Of a stretch of 64,000 nt of DNA, positions 50,093-58,368 are shown piece by piece; within the stretch, counting starts at the first letter, position 1; each line of letters starts with the position of its first letter. Under the pieces are notes generated by a model. It saw nothing but the letters and a program-made list of their open reading frames with translations. It was not told the DNA's origin and ran no database searches. This DNA is from Streptomyces sp. col6. GTDB lineage: Bacteria; Actinomycetota; Actinomycetes; Streptomycetales; Streptomycetaceae. The DNA lies in contig NZ_RDBL01000029.1 in the NCBI RefSeq assembly GCF_008042035.1, positions 502,146-566,145 of the forward strand, written 5' to 3'. The position numbers were made by a program, and so were the translations under genes.

Positions 50093-51252
50093 TGGCCGGA
50101 CGCGCAGACAGCACCGTTCTCGCAGGGGCCCGGGTGGTACTGCCCACCGGCACCGTCGAGGACGGCCGGGTGATCGTCGAGGGCACCCGCATCTCCGGCG
50201 GCGGGGCCGAGGGCGCCCCGGTCGTGGACCTCTCCGGCCACTGGATCGTCCCCGGCTTCGTGGACATGCACAACCACGGCGGCGGCGGCGCCTCCTTCAC
50301 CTCGGGCACGGTCGACGAGGTCCTCACCGGCGTCCGCACCCACCGCGAGCACGGCACCACCACCCTGGTCGCCTCCACGGTCACCGGCGAGATGGACTTC
50401 CTGGCCGAGCGCGCCGGCATCCTCTCCGAACTCGTCGAGCAGGGCGACCTCGCCGGTATCCACTTCGAGGGCCCCTTCATCTCCCCGTGCCGCAAGGGCG
50501 CCCACAGCGAGGCCCTGCTGCGCGACCCGGACCCGGCCGAGGTCCGCAAGCTGATGGACGCCGCGCGCGGCACCGCGAAGATGTTCACCCTCGCCACCGA
50601 ACTGCCCGGCGGCATCGACTCCGTACGGCTGCTCGCCGAGCACGGCGTGATCGCGGCCATCGGCCACACCGACGCCACGTACGAGCAGACCGTCGAGGCG
50701 ATCGACGCCGGCGCCACCGTCGCCACGCACCTCTACAACGCGATGCCAACCCTCGGACACCGCGCGCCCGGCCCGATCGCCGCCCTCCTGGAGGACGAGC
50801 GGATCACCGTCGAGCTGATCAACGACGGCACGCACCTGCACCCGGCCGCGCTCGAACTGGCCTACCACCACGCCGGCGCCGACCGGGTCGCCCTGATCAC
50901 GGACGCCATGGACGCGGCGGGCTTCGGCGACGGCCGCTACCAGCTCGGCCCGCTCGCCGTGAACGTCGAGAACGGCGTCGCCCGGCTCGTCGAGGGCAAC
51001 TCCATCGCCGGTTCCACGCTCACCCTGGACACCGCTTTCCACCGCTCCGTGACCGTCGACCGGATCCCCGTCGAGGACGTGGTCCGGTCCATCTCCGCGA
51101 ACCCGGCCCGCCTCCTCGGCGTGGACGACAAGGTCGGCTCGCTGGAACCCGGCAAGGACGCCGACCTGGTCGTTCTCGACGAGGACTTCCGGCTCAAGGG
51201 CGTCATGCGCAAGGGCGAGTGGATCGTCCGCCCCGAGGCCGCAGCCGGCTGA
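50092..51252 (+). CDS. nagA: N-acetylglucosamine-6-phosphate deacetylase
   Basis: 386 residues from ATG 50092. Amidohydrolase: FVDMHNHGGGG, IHFEGPFISP with the metal Glu, GHTDAT, THLYNAM, and TDAMDAAG with the catalytic Asp. It releases acetate from GlcNAc-6-P (or GalNAc-6-P) in the cytoplasm. It receives its substrate from nagK, from murQ, and from the PTS. Length is normal. Translational coupling to nagK shows one transcript. Confidence 0.95.
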   Translation: MAGRADSTVLAGARVVLPTGTVEDGRVIVEGTRISGGGAEGAPVVDLSGHWIVPGFVDMHNHGGGGASFTSGTVDEVLTGVRTHREHGTTTLVASTVTGEMDFLAERAGILSELVEQGDLAGIHFEGPFISPCRKGAHSEALLRDPDPAEVRKLMDAARGTAKMFTLATELPGGIDSVRLLAEHGVIAAIGHTDATYEQTVEAIDAGATVATHLYNAMPTLGHRAPGPIAALLEDERITVELINDGTHLHPAALELAYHHAGADRVALITDAMDAAGFGDGRYQLGPLAVNVENGVARLVEGNSIAGSTLTLDTAFHRSVTVDRIPVEDVVRSISANPARLLGVDDKVGSLEPGKDADLVVLDEDFRLKGVMRKGEWIVRPEAAAG

Positions 51253-51274
51253 ACGGGCTACGTAACGAAGAGAC

Positions 51275-51306
51275 GGCGGTTGGTCCCGAGGTCTGGGCCG
51301 ACCGCC
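51275..51306 (+). terminator. Possible weak terminator after nagA
   Basis: GGCGGTTGGTC (51275-51285) pairs with GGCCGACCGCC (51296-51306), two G-U type positions, followed by CCCTCTTT. The downstream kinase gene may still be reached by read-through. Confidence 0.45.
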
Positions 51307-51403
51307 CCCTCTTTGGCATGATCGCCTGGGAAACCAGCACGGAAAGCGCGTTCCGGCAAGGAATCAGCGCTCGGCACGGATCGAAAGCGAAGGGGCGGCC
51401 GCG

Positions 51404-52348
51404 GTGATCCTCACGGTCACGCTGAACACGGCACTCGACCTGACCTACGGCGTCCCCGCCCTCGTGCCGCACTCCAGCCACCGGGTCACCGACCTCTCGG
51501 AGCGCCCCGGCGGCAAGGGCCTCAACGTCGCCCGTGTCCTCACCGCCCTCGGCCACGACACCGTCGTCACCGGCTTCGCCGGCGGCGCCACCGGAGCCGT
51601 CCTGCGCGACCTGCTCGCCGCGCTCCCCGGGCAGAAGGGCGCCCTCACCGACGCGCTCGTCCCCGTATCCGGCGACACCCGCCGCACCCTCGCGGTCGTC
51701 GACGCGGCCACCGGCGACACCACCCAGTTCAACGAGGCCGGACCGCACGTCACCGCCGACGAGTGGGCCGCCTTCCTCGACGCGTACGCCGGCCTGCTGG
51801 AGACCGCCGACGCCGTCGCCCTGTGCGGCAGCCTCCCGCCCGGCATCCACGTCGGCGCCTACGGCGAACTCGTCCGGCTCGCCCGCGCCGCCGGCGTCCC
51901 CGTCCTCCTGGACACCAGCGGCGAACCGCTGCGCCGGGGCATCGCCGCCCGCCCCGACCTGATCAAGCCGAACTCCGACGAGCTCGCCCAGCTCACCGGC
52001 TCCCGCGACCCCCTGCGCGCCACCCGCGACGCCCGCCGCCGCGGCGCCCACGGCGTCATCGCCTCGCTCGGCCCCGACGGCATGCTCGCCGTCACCCCGG
52101 ACGGCGTCTGGCGGGCCGCACCGCCCGCCCCCGTCAAGGGCAACCCGACCGGAGCGGGCGACTCCGCGGTGGCCGGGCTGCTCTCCGGGCTCGTGGAGTC
52201 CCTGAGCTGGCCGGACCGGCTGCGCCGGGCGGTGGCACTGTCGACGGCGACCGTGCTGGCCCCCACCGCGGGCGACTTCGACCGCACGGCGTACGAGGAG
52301 CTGCTGCCGCGCGTCGCCATCGAGGAACAAAGACCAGGAGCGGTCTGA
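51404..52348 (+). CDS. PfkB-family phosphosugar kinase (FruK/LacC-like)
   Basis: 314 residues from GTG 51404. It begins with the 1-phosphofructokinase/tagatose-6-phosphate kinase signature ILTVTLNTALDLTY, then GGKGLNVARVL (motif 1) and NPTGAGDSAVAGLL (motif 2). It phosphorylates a ketose-phosphate at C1 or C6: fructose-1-P or tagatose-6-P/fructose-6-P. Its place between nagA and a class II aldolase favours a ketose-6-phosphate kinase of the LacC/AgaZ-like kind. Substrate not proven. Confidence 0.88.
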   Translation: MILTVTLNTALDLTYGVPALVPHSSHRVTDLSERPGGKGLNVARVLTALGHDTVVTGFAGGATGAVLRDLLAALPGQKGALTDALVPVSGDTRRTLAVVDAATGDTTQFNEAGPHVTADEWAAFLDAYAGLLETADAVALCGSLPPGIHVGAYGELVRLARAAGVPVLLDTSGEPLRRGIAARPDLIKPNSDELAQLTGSRDPLRATRDARRRGAHGVIASLGPDGMLAVTPDGVWRAAPPAPVKGNPTGAGDSAVAGLLSGLVESLSWPDRLRRAVALSTATVLAPTAGDFDRTAYEELLPRVAIEEQRPGAV

Positions 52349-52438
52349 GGGCCGCACCCGCAAGGGAGCGGCCCGCACGCCGCCCCCGCCCCGCACCGGG
52401 CCCGCCCGCCGGACCCGGGGAAACAACAGAGGTCAGCA

Positions 52439-53290
52439 ATGCCGCTCGTCAGCACCGGTGAACTCGTCTCCGCCGCCCAGGCACAGGGACACGGGATCGC
52501 CGCCTTCAACGTCATCACGCTGGAACACGCGGAGGCCATCGCCACCGGCGCCGAACGCGCCGGCGCCCCCGCCATCCTCCAGATCTCCGAGAACGCCGTG
52601 AAGTTCCACGGCGGCCGGCTCACCGCCATCGCCGCCGCGGCCGCCGCCGTCGCCCGTACGTCGAGCGCCCCGCTCGCCCTGCACCTCGACCACGTCGAGT
52701 CCGTGGACCTGCTCCACCGGGCCCACGACGAGGGCTTCGGCTCCGTGATGTTCGACGCCTCCAAGCTCACGTACGAGGACAACGTCCGTGCCACCGCCGA
52801 GGCCGTCGCCTGGGGCCACGAGCGCGGCATCTGGATCGAGGCCGAACTCGGCAAGGTCGGCGGCAAGGAGGGCGAGGCCCCGCTCGACGCCCACGCCCCC
52901 GGTGTCCGCACCGACCCGGACGAGGCCGCCGCGTACGTCGCCGCCACCGGCGTGGACGCCCTCGCCGTCGCCGTCGGCTCCTCGCACGCCATGACCGAGC
53001 GCACCGCCGCCCTCGACCACGCGCTGATCGGCCGGCTGCGCGACGCCGTCCCCGTCCCGCTCGTCCTGCACGGCTCCAGCGGCGTCCCGGACGAGGAGAT
53101 CCGCCAGGCCGTCGCCGCCTCCGGCATGGTCAAGATCAACGTCGGCACCGCCCTGAACACCGCGTTCACCGGAGCCGTCCGCGCCCACCTCGCCGAGCAC
53201 ACCACGGGCGTCGACCCCCGCAAGTACATCGCCCCCGGCCGCGAGGCCATGGCCGCCACGGTGGCCGGCTTCCTCGCCCTGATGGGCTGA
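52439..53290 (+). CDS. Class II ketose-1,6-bisphosphate aldolase (KbaY/GatY-like)
   Basis: 283 residues. MPLVSTGELVSAAQAQGHGI, LHLDHVESV with zinc His residues, a GSSHA loop, VLHGSSGV and KINVGTALN: all marks of class II aldolases. The shorter form and VGSSHAM are closer to tagatose-bisphosphate aldolases than to the main fructose-bisphosphate aldolase. It would split the product of the upstream kinase into triose phosphates. The two genes are 90 bases apart on the same strand. Confidence 0.9.
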   Translation: MPLVSTGELVSAAQAQGHGIAAFNVITLEHAEAIATGAERAGAPAILQISENAVKFHGGRLTAIAAAAAAVARTSSAPLALHLDHVESVDLLHRAHDEGFGSVMFDASKLTYEDNVRATAEAVAWGHERGIWIEAELGKVGGKEGEAPLDAHAPGVRTDPDEAAAYVAATGVDALAVAVGSSHAMTERTAALDHALIGRLRDAVPVPLVLHGSSGVPDEEIRQAVAASGMVKINVGTALNTAFTGAVRAHLAEHTTGVDPRKYIAPGREAMAATVAGFLALMG

Positions 53291-53310
53291 GCGGCACCCG
53301 GGAAACGCAC

Positions 53311-53340
53311 CGGCCCCCTCGCCCGGAGGCGAGGGGGCCG
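53311..53340. terminator. Terminator after the aldolase
   Basis: A 13-bp perfect stem (CGGCCCCCTCGCC) with loop CGGA, between convergent stops. Confidence 0.88.
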
Positions 53341-53358
53341 CAATGCGTCAGGCGCCGG

Positions 53359-54339
53359 TCAGCGGGTCTGGTGACCGGCCTTCAGCGACAGCTGGTCCAG
53401 GTTGGCGTCGCACTGATCGCCCTCGTTGCACGAGATCTTCAGCGTGTTCGCGCCCTTGACGAGGTTGACGTAGGCGTACGTCGTCGTCCAGCCCTTCTCC
53501 AGATCGCCCTCGGGGGCGTTCGCGTAGTTCTTCATGTTGATGGCGCGCGGGTCCTCGGAGTTGACCGTCAGCGACGTCTTGGCGTCCTTGCCCGGCACGC
53601 CGTACGTCACGAACAGCGTGTACTCGCCGTCCTCCGGCACCTCCACCGACCAGGTCGCCGAACGGCCCACCTCGTTGAGGTTGATGTACTGCCCGTTCGC
53701 GCTCTTGGCGCCCTTCACGGAGTTGTCCAGCTGCGCCGTCCCGCCCAGCTGGAGCGAGGCCGCGTCCTGCTTCGGCAGCTCCGCCGGGGCGGAGGAGGAC
53801 GGGGACTGCTCCGGGGTCGGGGACTCCTCGACCTTCGAGCCCGGACCCTCCGAGGTGGTCGGCTCGGCCTTCTTGTCCTTGTCGCCGTCGTCCGTCAGCA
53901 GTGCAGCGCCGATGCCGATGAGCACCACCGCGACCACCGCGACGGCGGCGATCAGCAGGCCCTTGGTGTTCGGACCGCCCCGGCCGGAACCGCCGGAGCC
54001 ACCGCGCCCGCCCTGCTGCGGCACCTGCGTGGTGGCCGCGCCGCCGGGATACGTCTCCGGGGCGGCGTACTGCGGGCTGGGCTGGCCGTACTGACCCTGG
54101 GGCGCCTGCGGCGGGTACCCGTACGCCTGCTGCTGGGGCACCTGCTGCCCGTATTGGCGCTGGCCGACGGTCCGCACCTGGTTGTACGAGGTCCGGGGCA
54201 CACCCGGCTGGGCGGCGGGCCCCGGGTAGCCGTAGCCGCCCTGCCCCGGAGGCTGCGCACCGGCCGCCTGCCCGTCCTCGTAGAGGTAGCCGAACGGATC
54301 GTCGTCCTCGGGTGTGCTCGCGCCGTTGTTCCCGGCCAT
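53359..54339 (-). CDS. Membrane protein with low-complexity N-terminus and carbohydrate-binding-like ectodomain
   Basis: 326 residues from ATG 54339 (MAGNNG); an ATG at 54360 is an alternative. The first ~125 residues are Gln/Gly/Pro/Tyr-rich (YGQQVPQQQAYGYPPQ) and cytoplasmic. One helix (AAVAVVAVVLIGIGAALL) crosses the membrane. A Ser/Pro linker leads to a ~130-residue beta-sandwich (AASLQLGGTAQLDNSV to NLDQLSLKAG) resembling CBM6/35-type domains. It may bind cell-wall or external glycan. It lies next to the aminosugar locus but points the other way. Confidence 0.75.
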   Translation of the reverse strand: MAGNNGASTPEDDDPFGYLYEDGQAAGAQPPGQGGYGYPGPAAQPGVPRTSYNQVRTVGQRQYGQQVPQQQAYGYPPQAPQGQYGQPSPQYAAPETYPGGAATTQVPQQGGRGGSGGSGRGGPNTKGLLIAAVAVVAVVLIGIGAALLTDDGDKDKKAEPTTSEGPGSKVEESPTPEQSPSSSAPAELPKQDAASLQLGGTAQLDNSVKGAKSANGQYINLNEVGRSATWSVEVPEDGEYTLFVTYGVPGKDAKTSLTVNSEDPRAINMKNYANAPEGDLEKGWTTTYAYVNLVKGANTLKISCNEGDQCDANLDQLSLKAGHQTR

Positions 54340-54482
54340 CCCTGGGTCACTCCTCACCATGTCGCCAGCCGTCGCCCAGTAGCGCCGGCCGTCGCCGACC
54401 GGCCGAGCCTACCTCGAATGGAGGATGTCAAGAATTGACACAGAGGTTCCCGGGAATCCCGCCGGGACCGCTCGGGAGAACG

Positions 54483-56111
54483 TCAGCCGGCTCTGCGGTG
54501 AACCTTCGACCGGGACCGCTTCTCGATGTACATCCGCTGGTCGGCGGAGCGCAGCACCTCTTCGGCGGTCATCCCGCAGGCCGCCCAGCCGATGCCGAAA
54601 CTCGCCCCGACCCGCACCGCGCGCCCGTCCACCCTGATCGGCGGAATGATGGCGTTCCGCAGCCGAACCGCCAGGTCAGCCGCGTCCGCCGCGCCCAGCC
54701 CGTCCGCGAGGACGACGAATTCGTCACCCCCGAGCCGGGCGACCGTGTCCCCGTCCCGCACACACGTGGTCAGGCGGCGCGCCACCTCGATGAGAACCGC
54801 GTCACCCGTGTGGTGCCCGAAGCGGTCGTTGATCGACTTGAAGCCGTCCAGGTCGCAGAAGAGGACCGCGAGCCCCTTCGCGCCGTCGTCGCGCGATGTG
54901 TCCGGTGCCACGGCGTGCACATGGTGGTCGAACGGGTGCGCGCCGGGACCGGCGGGCACATACCCCCGGGCCTCCACGTCCCCGTACGCCGCGTCCAGGG
55001 CCTGCACATCGGTGGTCGCCGCCGCGTCCGGCCGGGCGCACAGCCGGGAGCCGAGCCGGGAGCGCAGCTCCGCGCTGTTGGGGAGCCCGGTCAGCGCGTC
55101 GTGCGAGGCGCGGTGGGCCAGGTTCAGCTCGTGCCGCTTGCGCTCCTCGATGTCCTCGACGTGCGTCAGCAGGAAGCGCGGCCCGTCCGCGGTGTCCGCG
55201 ACGACGGAGTTGCGCAGCGACACCCAGAGATACGTGCCGTCCCGGCGGCCCAGGCGCAGCTCGGCCCGGCCGCCCTCGGCGGAGGTACGGAGCAGGGTGC
55301 CGATGTCCTCGGGGTGGACCAGGTCGGCGAAGGAGTAGCGGCGCAGCACCGACGCGGGGCGGCCGAGCAGCCGGCACAGCGCGTCGTTGGTCCGCAGCAG
55401 CCGCCCCTGCTGGTCGCCGCCCAGCTCGGCGATGGCCATGCCGCTGGGGGCGTACTCGAAGGCCTGGCGGAAGGATTCCTCGCTGGCCCTGAGCGCCTGC
55501 TGCTCCCGCTCCAGCCGGACCAGGGCCCGCTGCATGTTGGCCCGGAGCCGGGCGTTGCTGATCGCGATGGCGGACTGGGAGGCGTACATCTGAAGGGCCT
55601 CACGGCCCCAGGCGCCCGGACGGCGTCCGTTGCGCGGCCGGTCGACGGATATGACGCCCAGGAGGTCCGAGCCGCCGCCGGAGGCGTACATCGGGGCGTA
55701 GAGCCGGTCCTCGGGGTGCCACTCGTCCTCGAACCGGGGCTCGGGGCCCTCGGTGTGCCACTGCGGGACGTCGTCGTCGAGGAGGATCCAGCCCTCGGTG
55801 TGCGGTATGAAGCGGAGCCCGTCCCAGGCCTCACCCATGGCGAGCCGGCGTTCCCAGGAGGCGCGGGAGCCGACCCGGCCGGTGATCAGGGCCTCGGCGG
55901 CGTGGCTACCGGCCAGGGCGGCAACGACGAGGTCGCCGTCGGGGCGGACGAGATTGACGCAGGCAAGCTCGTAGCCGAGATTGGCGACGATCCCGTCGGC
56001 CACGGTCTGCAGGGTGTCGGCCAGACTCCGTGCCGTGTTGAGATCGGCGACCGCCTGGTGCAGCTGCCGCATCGTCGCGAGGCGGACGTAGGGCTCCGAC
56101 TCGGCCTCCAT
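54483..56111 (-). CDS. cdgB: Diguanylate cyclase CdgB (GAF-PAS-GGDEF)
   Basis: 542 residues from ATG 56111. GAF domain (~20-195), PAS/PAC (~215-335, ending THVEDIEERKR), then GGDEF (~345-535) with the intact active motif GGDEF near residues 461-465 and the inhibitory I-site RDGD five residues earlier. It makes cyclic di-GMP in the cytoplasm. The domain order matches CdgB of S. coelicolor, a BldD target that affects aerial growth and antibiotics. An insert (ARPDAAATTDVQALDAAYGD and on) splits the early GGDEF domain, as in that protein to my recollection. Confidence 0.92.
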   Translation of the reverse strand: MEAESEPYVRLATMRQLHQAVADLNTARSLADTLQTVADGIVANLGYELACVNLVRPDGDLVVAALAGSHAAEALITGRVGSRASWERRLAMGEAWDGLRFIPHTEGWILLDDDVPQWHTEGPEPRFEDEWHPEDRLYAPMYASGGGSDLLGVISVDRPRNGRRPGAWGREALQMYASQSAIAISNARLRANMQRALVRLEREQQALRASEESFRQAFEYAPSGMAIAELGGDQQGRLLRTNDALCRLLGRPASVLRRYSFADLVHPEDIGTLLRTSAEGGRAELRLGRRDGTYLWVSLRNSVVADTADGPRFLLTHVEDIEERKRHELNLAHRASHDALTGLPNSAELRSRLGSRLCARPDAAATTDVQALDAAYGDVEARGYVPAGPGAHPFDHHVHAVAPDTSRDDGAKGLAVLFCDLDGFKSINDRFGHHTGDAVLIEVARRLTTCVRDGDTVARLGGDEFVVLADGLGAADAADLAVRLRNAIIPPIRVDGRAVRVGASFGIGWAACGMTAEEVLRSADQRMYIEKRSRSKVHRRAG

Positions 56112-56368
56112 TGCTCGCACTCCCCGAGACCTCGACAGCACTCCAGAATTCATATCGACGTACGTGACGTACTTACTGCAGTGTCACGGCCACTGAATCA
56201 CAGCGAGCTGTGCACCCGGTACACAGGGTCAGCAAATATTGCACTCTGTGACTCAAGTCACAAACGAGCAGGGAGTGAGGGGAGCGGGCCGGCGGCCCGC
56301 GGTCCTAGGACCCGGCTGGTCCCCTGGCCCGATGCGGGGGCACGGCGCGCGCGGCTAGCGTTCCCGGT

Positions 56369-56932
56369 GTGTTGCAGACGAAGCCCCCCACACCGCGTTC
56401 CGAGCCCGTCCCCCATGCTGAGGGGGTGAGCAACGAAGAGTTCCGTGCCGCCCTGTCCCGGCTGGCGGCCGGCGTGGTGCTGGTCACCGCCCAGGAGCCG
56501 CCGCTCGACGAGGACGGACGGGGCGAGGACGTCGGCATGACCGCGACCGCCTTCATGTCCGTGTCCCTGGACCCGCCGCTGGTCATGGTGAGCCTGCGCA
56601 ACGACTCCCGGATGGACGACCTGCTGGCGGAGCAGCCCCTGTGGGCGGTGTCCGTCCTGGCGGAGAGCCAACGGCACATCGCCGGGCGGTTCGCGATGAA
56701 GGGCCGGATCAGCGACCGGCTGCTCTTCGAGGACATCCCCTATGTACGCGGTGAGGTGAGCGGCGCCCCGCTGGCGGGCGGCGCGCTGGCGACGCTGGAG
56801 TGCCGTACGGAGCAGAGGGTGGTGGCGGGTGACCACACGCTGGTGATCGGCCGGGTGCTGAGCGCCCATGTCCCGAGCGGGGAGGGCGGCCCGCTGACGT
56901 ACTTCCGGGGGAAGTACCGGCACCTGGGCTGA
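56369..56932 (+). CDS. Flavin reductase family protein
   Basis: 187 residues from GTG 56369. FMN-binding split barrel: RAALSRLAAGVVLVTAQEPP, MTATAFMSVSLDPPLVMVSL and AGDHTLVIGRVLSAHVP. It probably reduces flavin with NAD(P)H or serves a monooxygenase. No partner oxygenase is adjacent. The first ~20 residues are poorly conserved, so a start at 56426 (VSNEEF) is possible. Confidence 0.85.
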   Translation: MLQTKPPTPRSEPVPHAEGVSNEEFRAALSRLAAGVVLVTAQEPPLDEDGRGEDVGMTATAFMSVSLDPPLVMVSLRNDSRMDDLLAEQPLWAVSVLAESQRHIAGRFAMKGRISDRLLFEDIPYVRGEVSGAPLAGGALATLECRTEQRVVAGDHTLVIGRVLSAHVPSGEGGPLTYFRGKYRHLG

Positions 56933-56948
56933 GTGCGCGGGGCCCGCT

Positions 56949-57383
56949 CTACCAGTCGCGCCCCGAGCGGCCCCGCTTGGTGTCGCCGCGCGCCTTCTTC
57001 TCCCGCAGCCGGCGCTCGTTGATCCCGCGGGGGACCTTCCGCTTCACGCGCGGCCGGGGCGGCGGCGCGGACGCCTCCGCCAGCAGGGCCGCGAGGCGTA
57101 CGGCGGCCGTCTCGCGGTTGCGCCACTGGGAGCGGTGCTCGGAGGACCGGACCGCGATCACGCCGTCGGTCAGCCGGCCCGCCAGCCGGTCCAGGGCGCG
57201 TTCCTTCCACACCTCGGGCAGGGCCTCGGTGGCCGCGAGGTCGAAGCGCAGTTCCACCTGGGAGTCGCTGGTGTTGACGTGCTGCCCGCCGGGCCCCGAG
57301 GACCGCGAGAAACGCCACATCAGCTCGGCCTCCGGCAGGGAGACCGAACCGCGGATGACATAGGGCCCGGACATGACACCCAT
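56949..57383 (-). CDS. arfB: Peptidyl-tRNA hydrolase ArfB (YaeJ), ribosome rescue
   Basis: 144 residues (ATG 57374 is a second start). RF2-like GGQ loop SSGPGGQHVNTSDSQVEL and a basic C-terminal tail (RGINERRLREKKARGDTKR) that enters the empty mRNA channel. It frees ribosomes stalled without a stop codon. It is convergent with the flavin reductase gene with 16 bases between stops. Confidence 0.94.
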   Translation of the reverse strand: MGVMSGPYVIRGSVSLPEAELMWRFSRSSGPGGQHVNTSDSQVELRFDLAATEALPEVWKERALDRLAGRLTDGVIAVRSSEHRSQWRNRETAAVRLAALLAEASAPPPRPRVKRKVPRGINERRLREKKARGDTKRGRSGRDW

Positions 57384-57552
57384 GTTCCCCGCCCCACCAG
57401 CTGTTCGTCACCTCTTTTTGCGGCGCCCCGCCGCCTCTTCGGCAAAGAAAGTAAAGGCGCGCGGAACCTCTCGGTCCCCTGTCGGCGTTATGACCTGTGA
57501 CGGTAGCTTCGTGACCGCGAAGCCCGCACCCGACAGATGAAAGGGACTTCCC

Positions 57553-58128
57553 ATGGCAGTAAGCCTGTCCAAGGGCGGCAACGTCTCCCTCACCAAGGAG
57601 GCCCCCGGCCTCACCGCCGTCACGGTCGGCCTCGGCTGGGACGTCCGTACCACCACCGGCACCGACTTCGACCTGGACGCCTCGGCGATCGCGGTCAACG
57701 CCGGCGGCAAGGTCTACTCCGACGCCCACTTCGTCTTCTTCAACAACAAGTCGACGCCGGACCAGACCATCGTGCACACCGGTGACAACGTCACGGGTGA
57801 GGGCGAGGGCGACGACGAGCAGATCAACGTCAACCTGGCGGGCCTGCCGGCGGACGTCGACAAGATCGTCTTCCCGGTCTCCATCTACGACGCCGAGACC
57901 CGCAGCCAGAACTTCGGCCAGGTGCGGAACGCCTACATCCGCATCCTCAACCAGGCCGGCGGCAGCGAGATCGCGCGCTACGACCTGAGCGAGGACGCCG
58001 CCACCGAGACCGCCATGGTCTTCGGCGAGCTGTACCGCAACGGCGCCGAGTGGAAGTTCCGCGCCGTGGGCCAGGGTTACGCCTCCGGCCTGCGCGGCAT
58101 CGCCCAGGACTTCGGCGTCAGCCTCTGA
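57553..58128 (+). CDS. TerD-family stress protein
   Basis: 191 residues. MAVSLSKGGNVSLTKEAPGL and LDASAIAVNAGGKV, with Ca-binding acidic loops (TDFDLDASA, SDAHFVFFNN, DDEQINVNL). TerD proteins bind calcium and form part of tellurite/stress-response assemblies in the cytoplasm. Single-gene copies are numerous in Streptomyces. A terminator follows. Confidence 0.93.
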   Translation: MAVSLSKGGNVSLTKEAPGLTAVTVGLGWDVRTTTGTDFDLDASAIAVNAGGKVYSDAHFVFFNNKSTPDQTIVHTGDNVTGEGEGDDEQINVNLAGLPADVDKIVFPVSIYDAETRSQNFGQVRNAYIRILNQAGGSEIARYDLSEDAATETAMVFGELYRNGAEWKFRAVGQGYASGLRGIAQDFGVSL

Positions 58129-58150
58129 CGCCCAGCAAGCCCTTCCGAGG

Positions 58151-58183
58151 AGCCCCCGGCCGAACGTCCTGCGGCCGGGGGCT
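58151..58183 (+). terminator. Terminator after terD
   Basis: AGCCCCCGGCCG (58151-58162) pairs exactly with CGGCCGGGGGCT (58172-58183); loop 9 bases. Confidence 0.86.
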
Positions 58184-58368
58184 CCCGCATGTCCGCACAC
58201 CCGGTCCGGACCGGTCGAGGTCCGCCGGATAACGAACATGACAGCGCTTCAGTCGGACAAGAACTGGTCAAAGAAATGTGAGGTATTTGTTCGTACATCG
58301 TCAATGACGGTCATTCGGTGGCAGGCTCCCGGCTCGTAACCCCCCACGGAACGAGCAACGGAGTCCGT

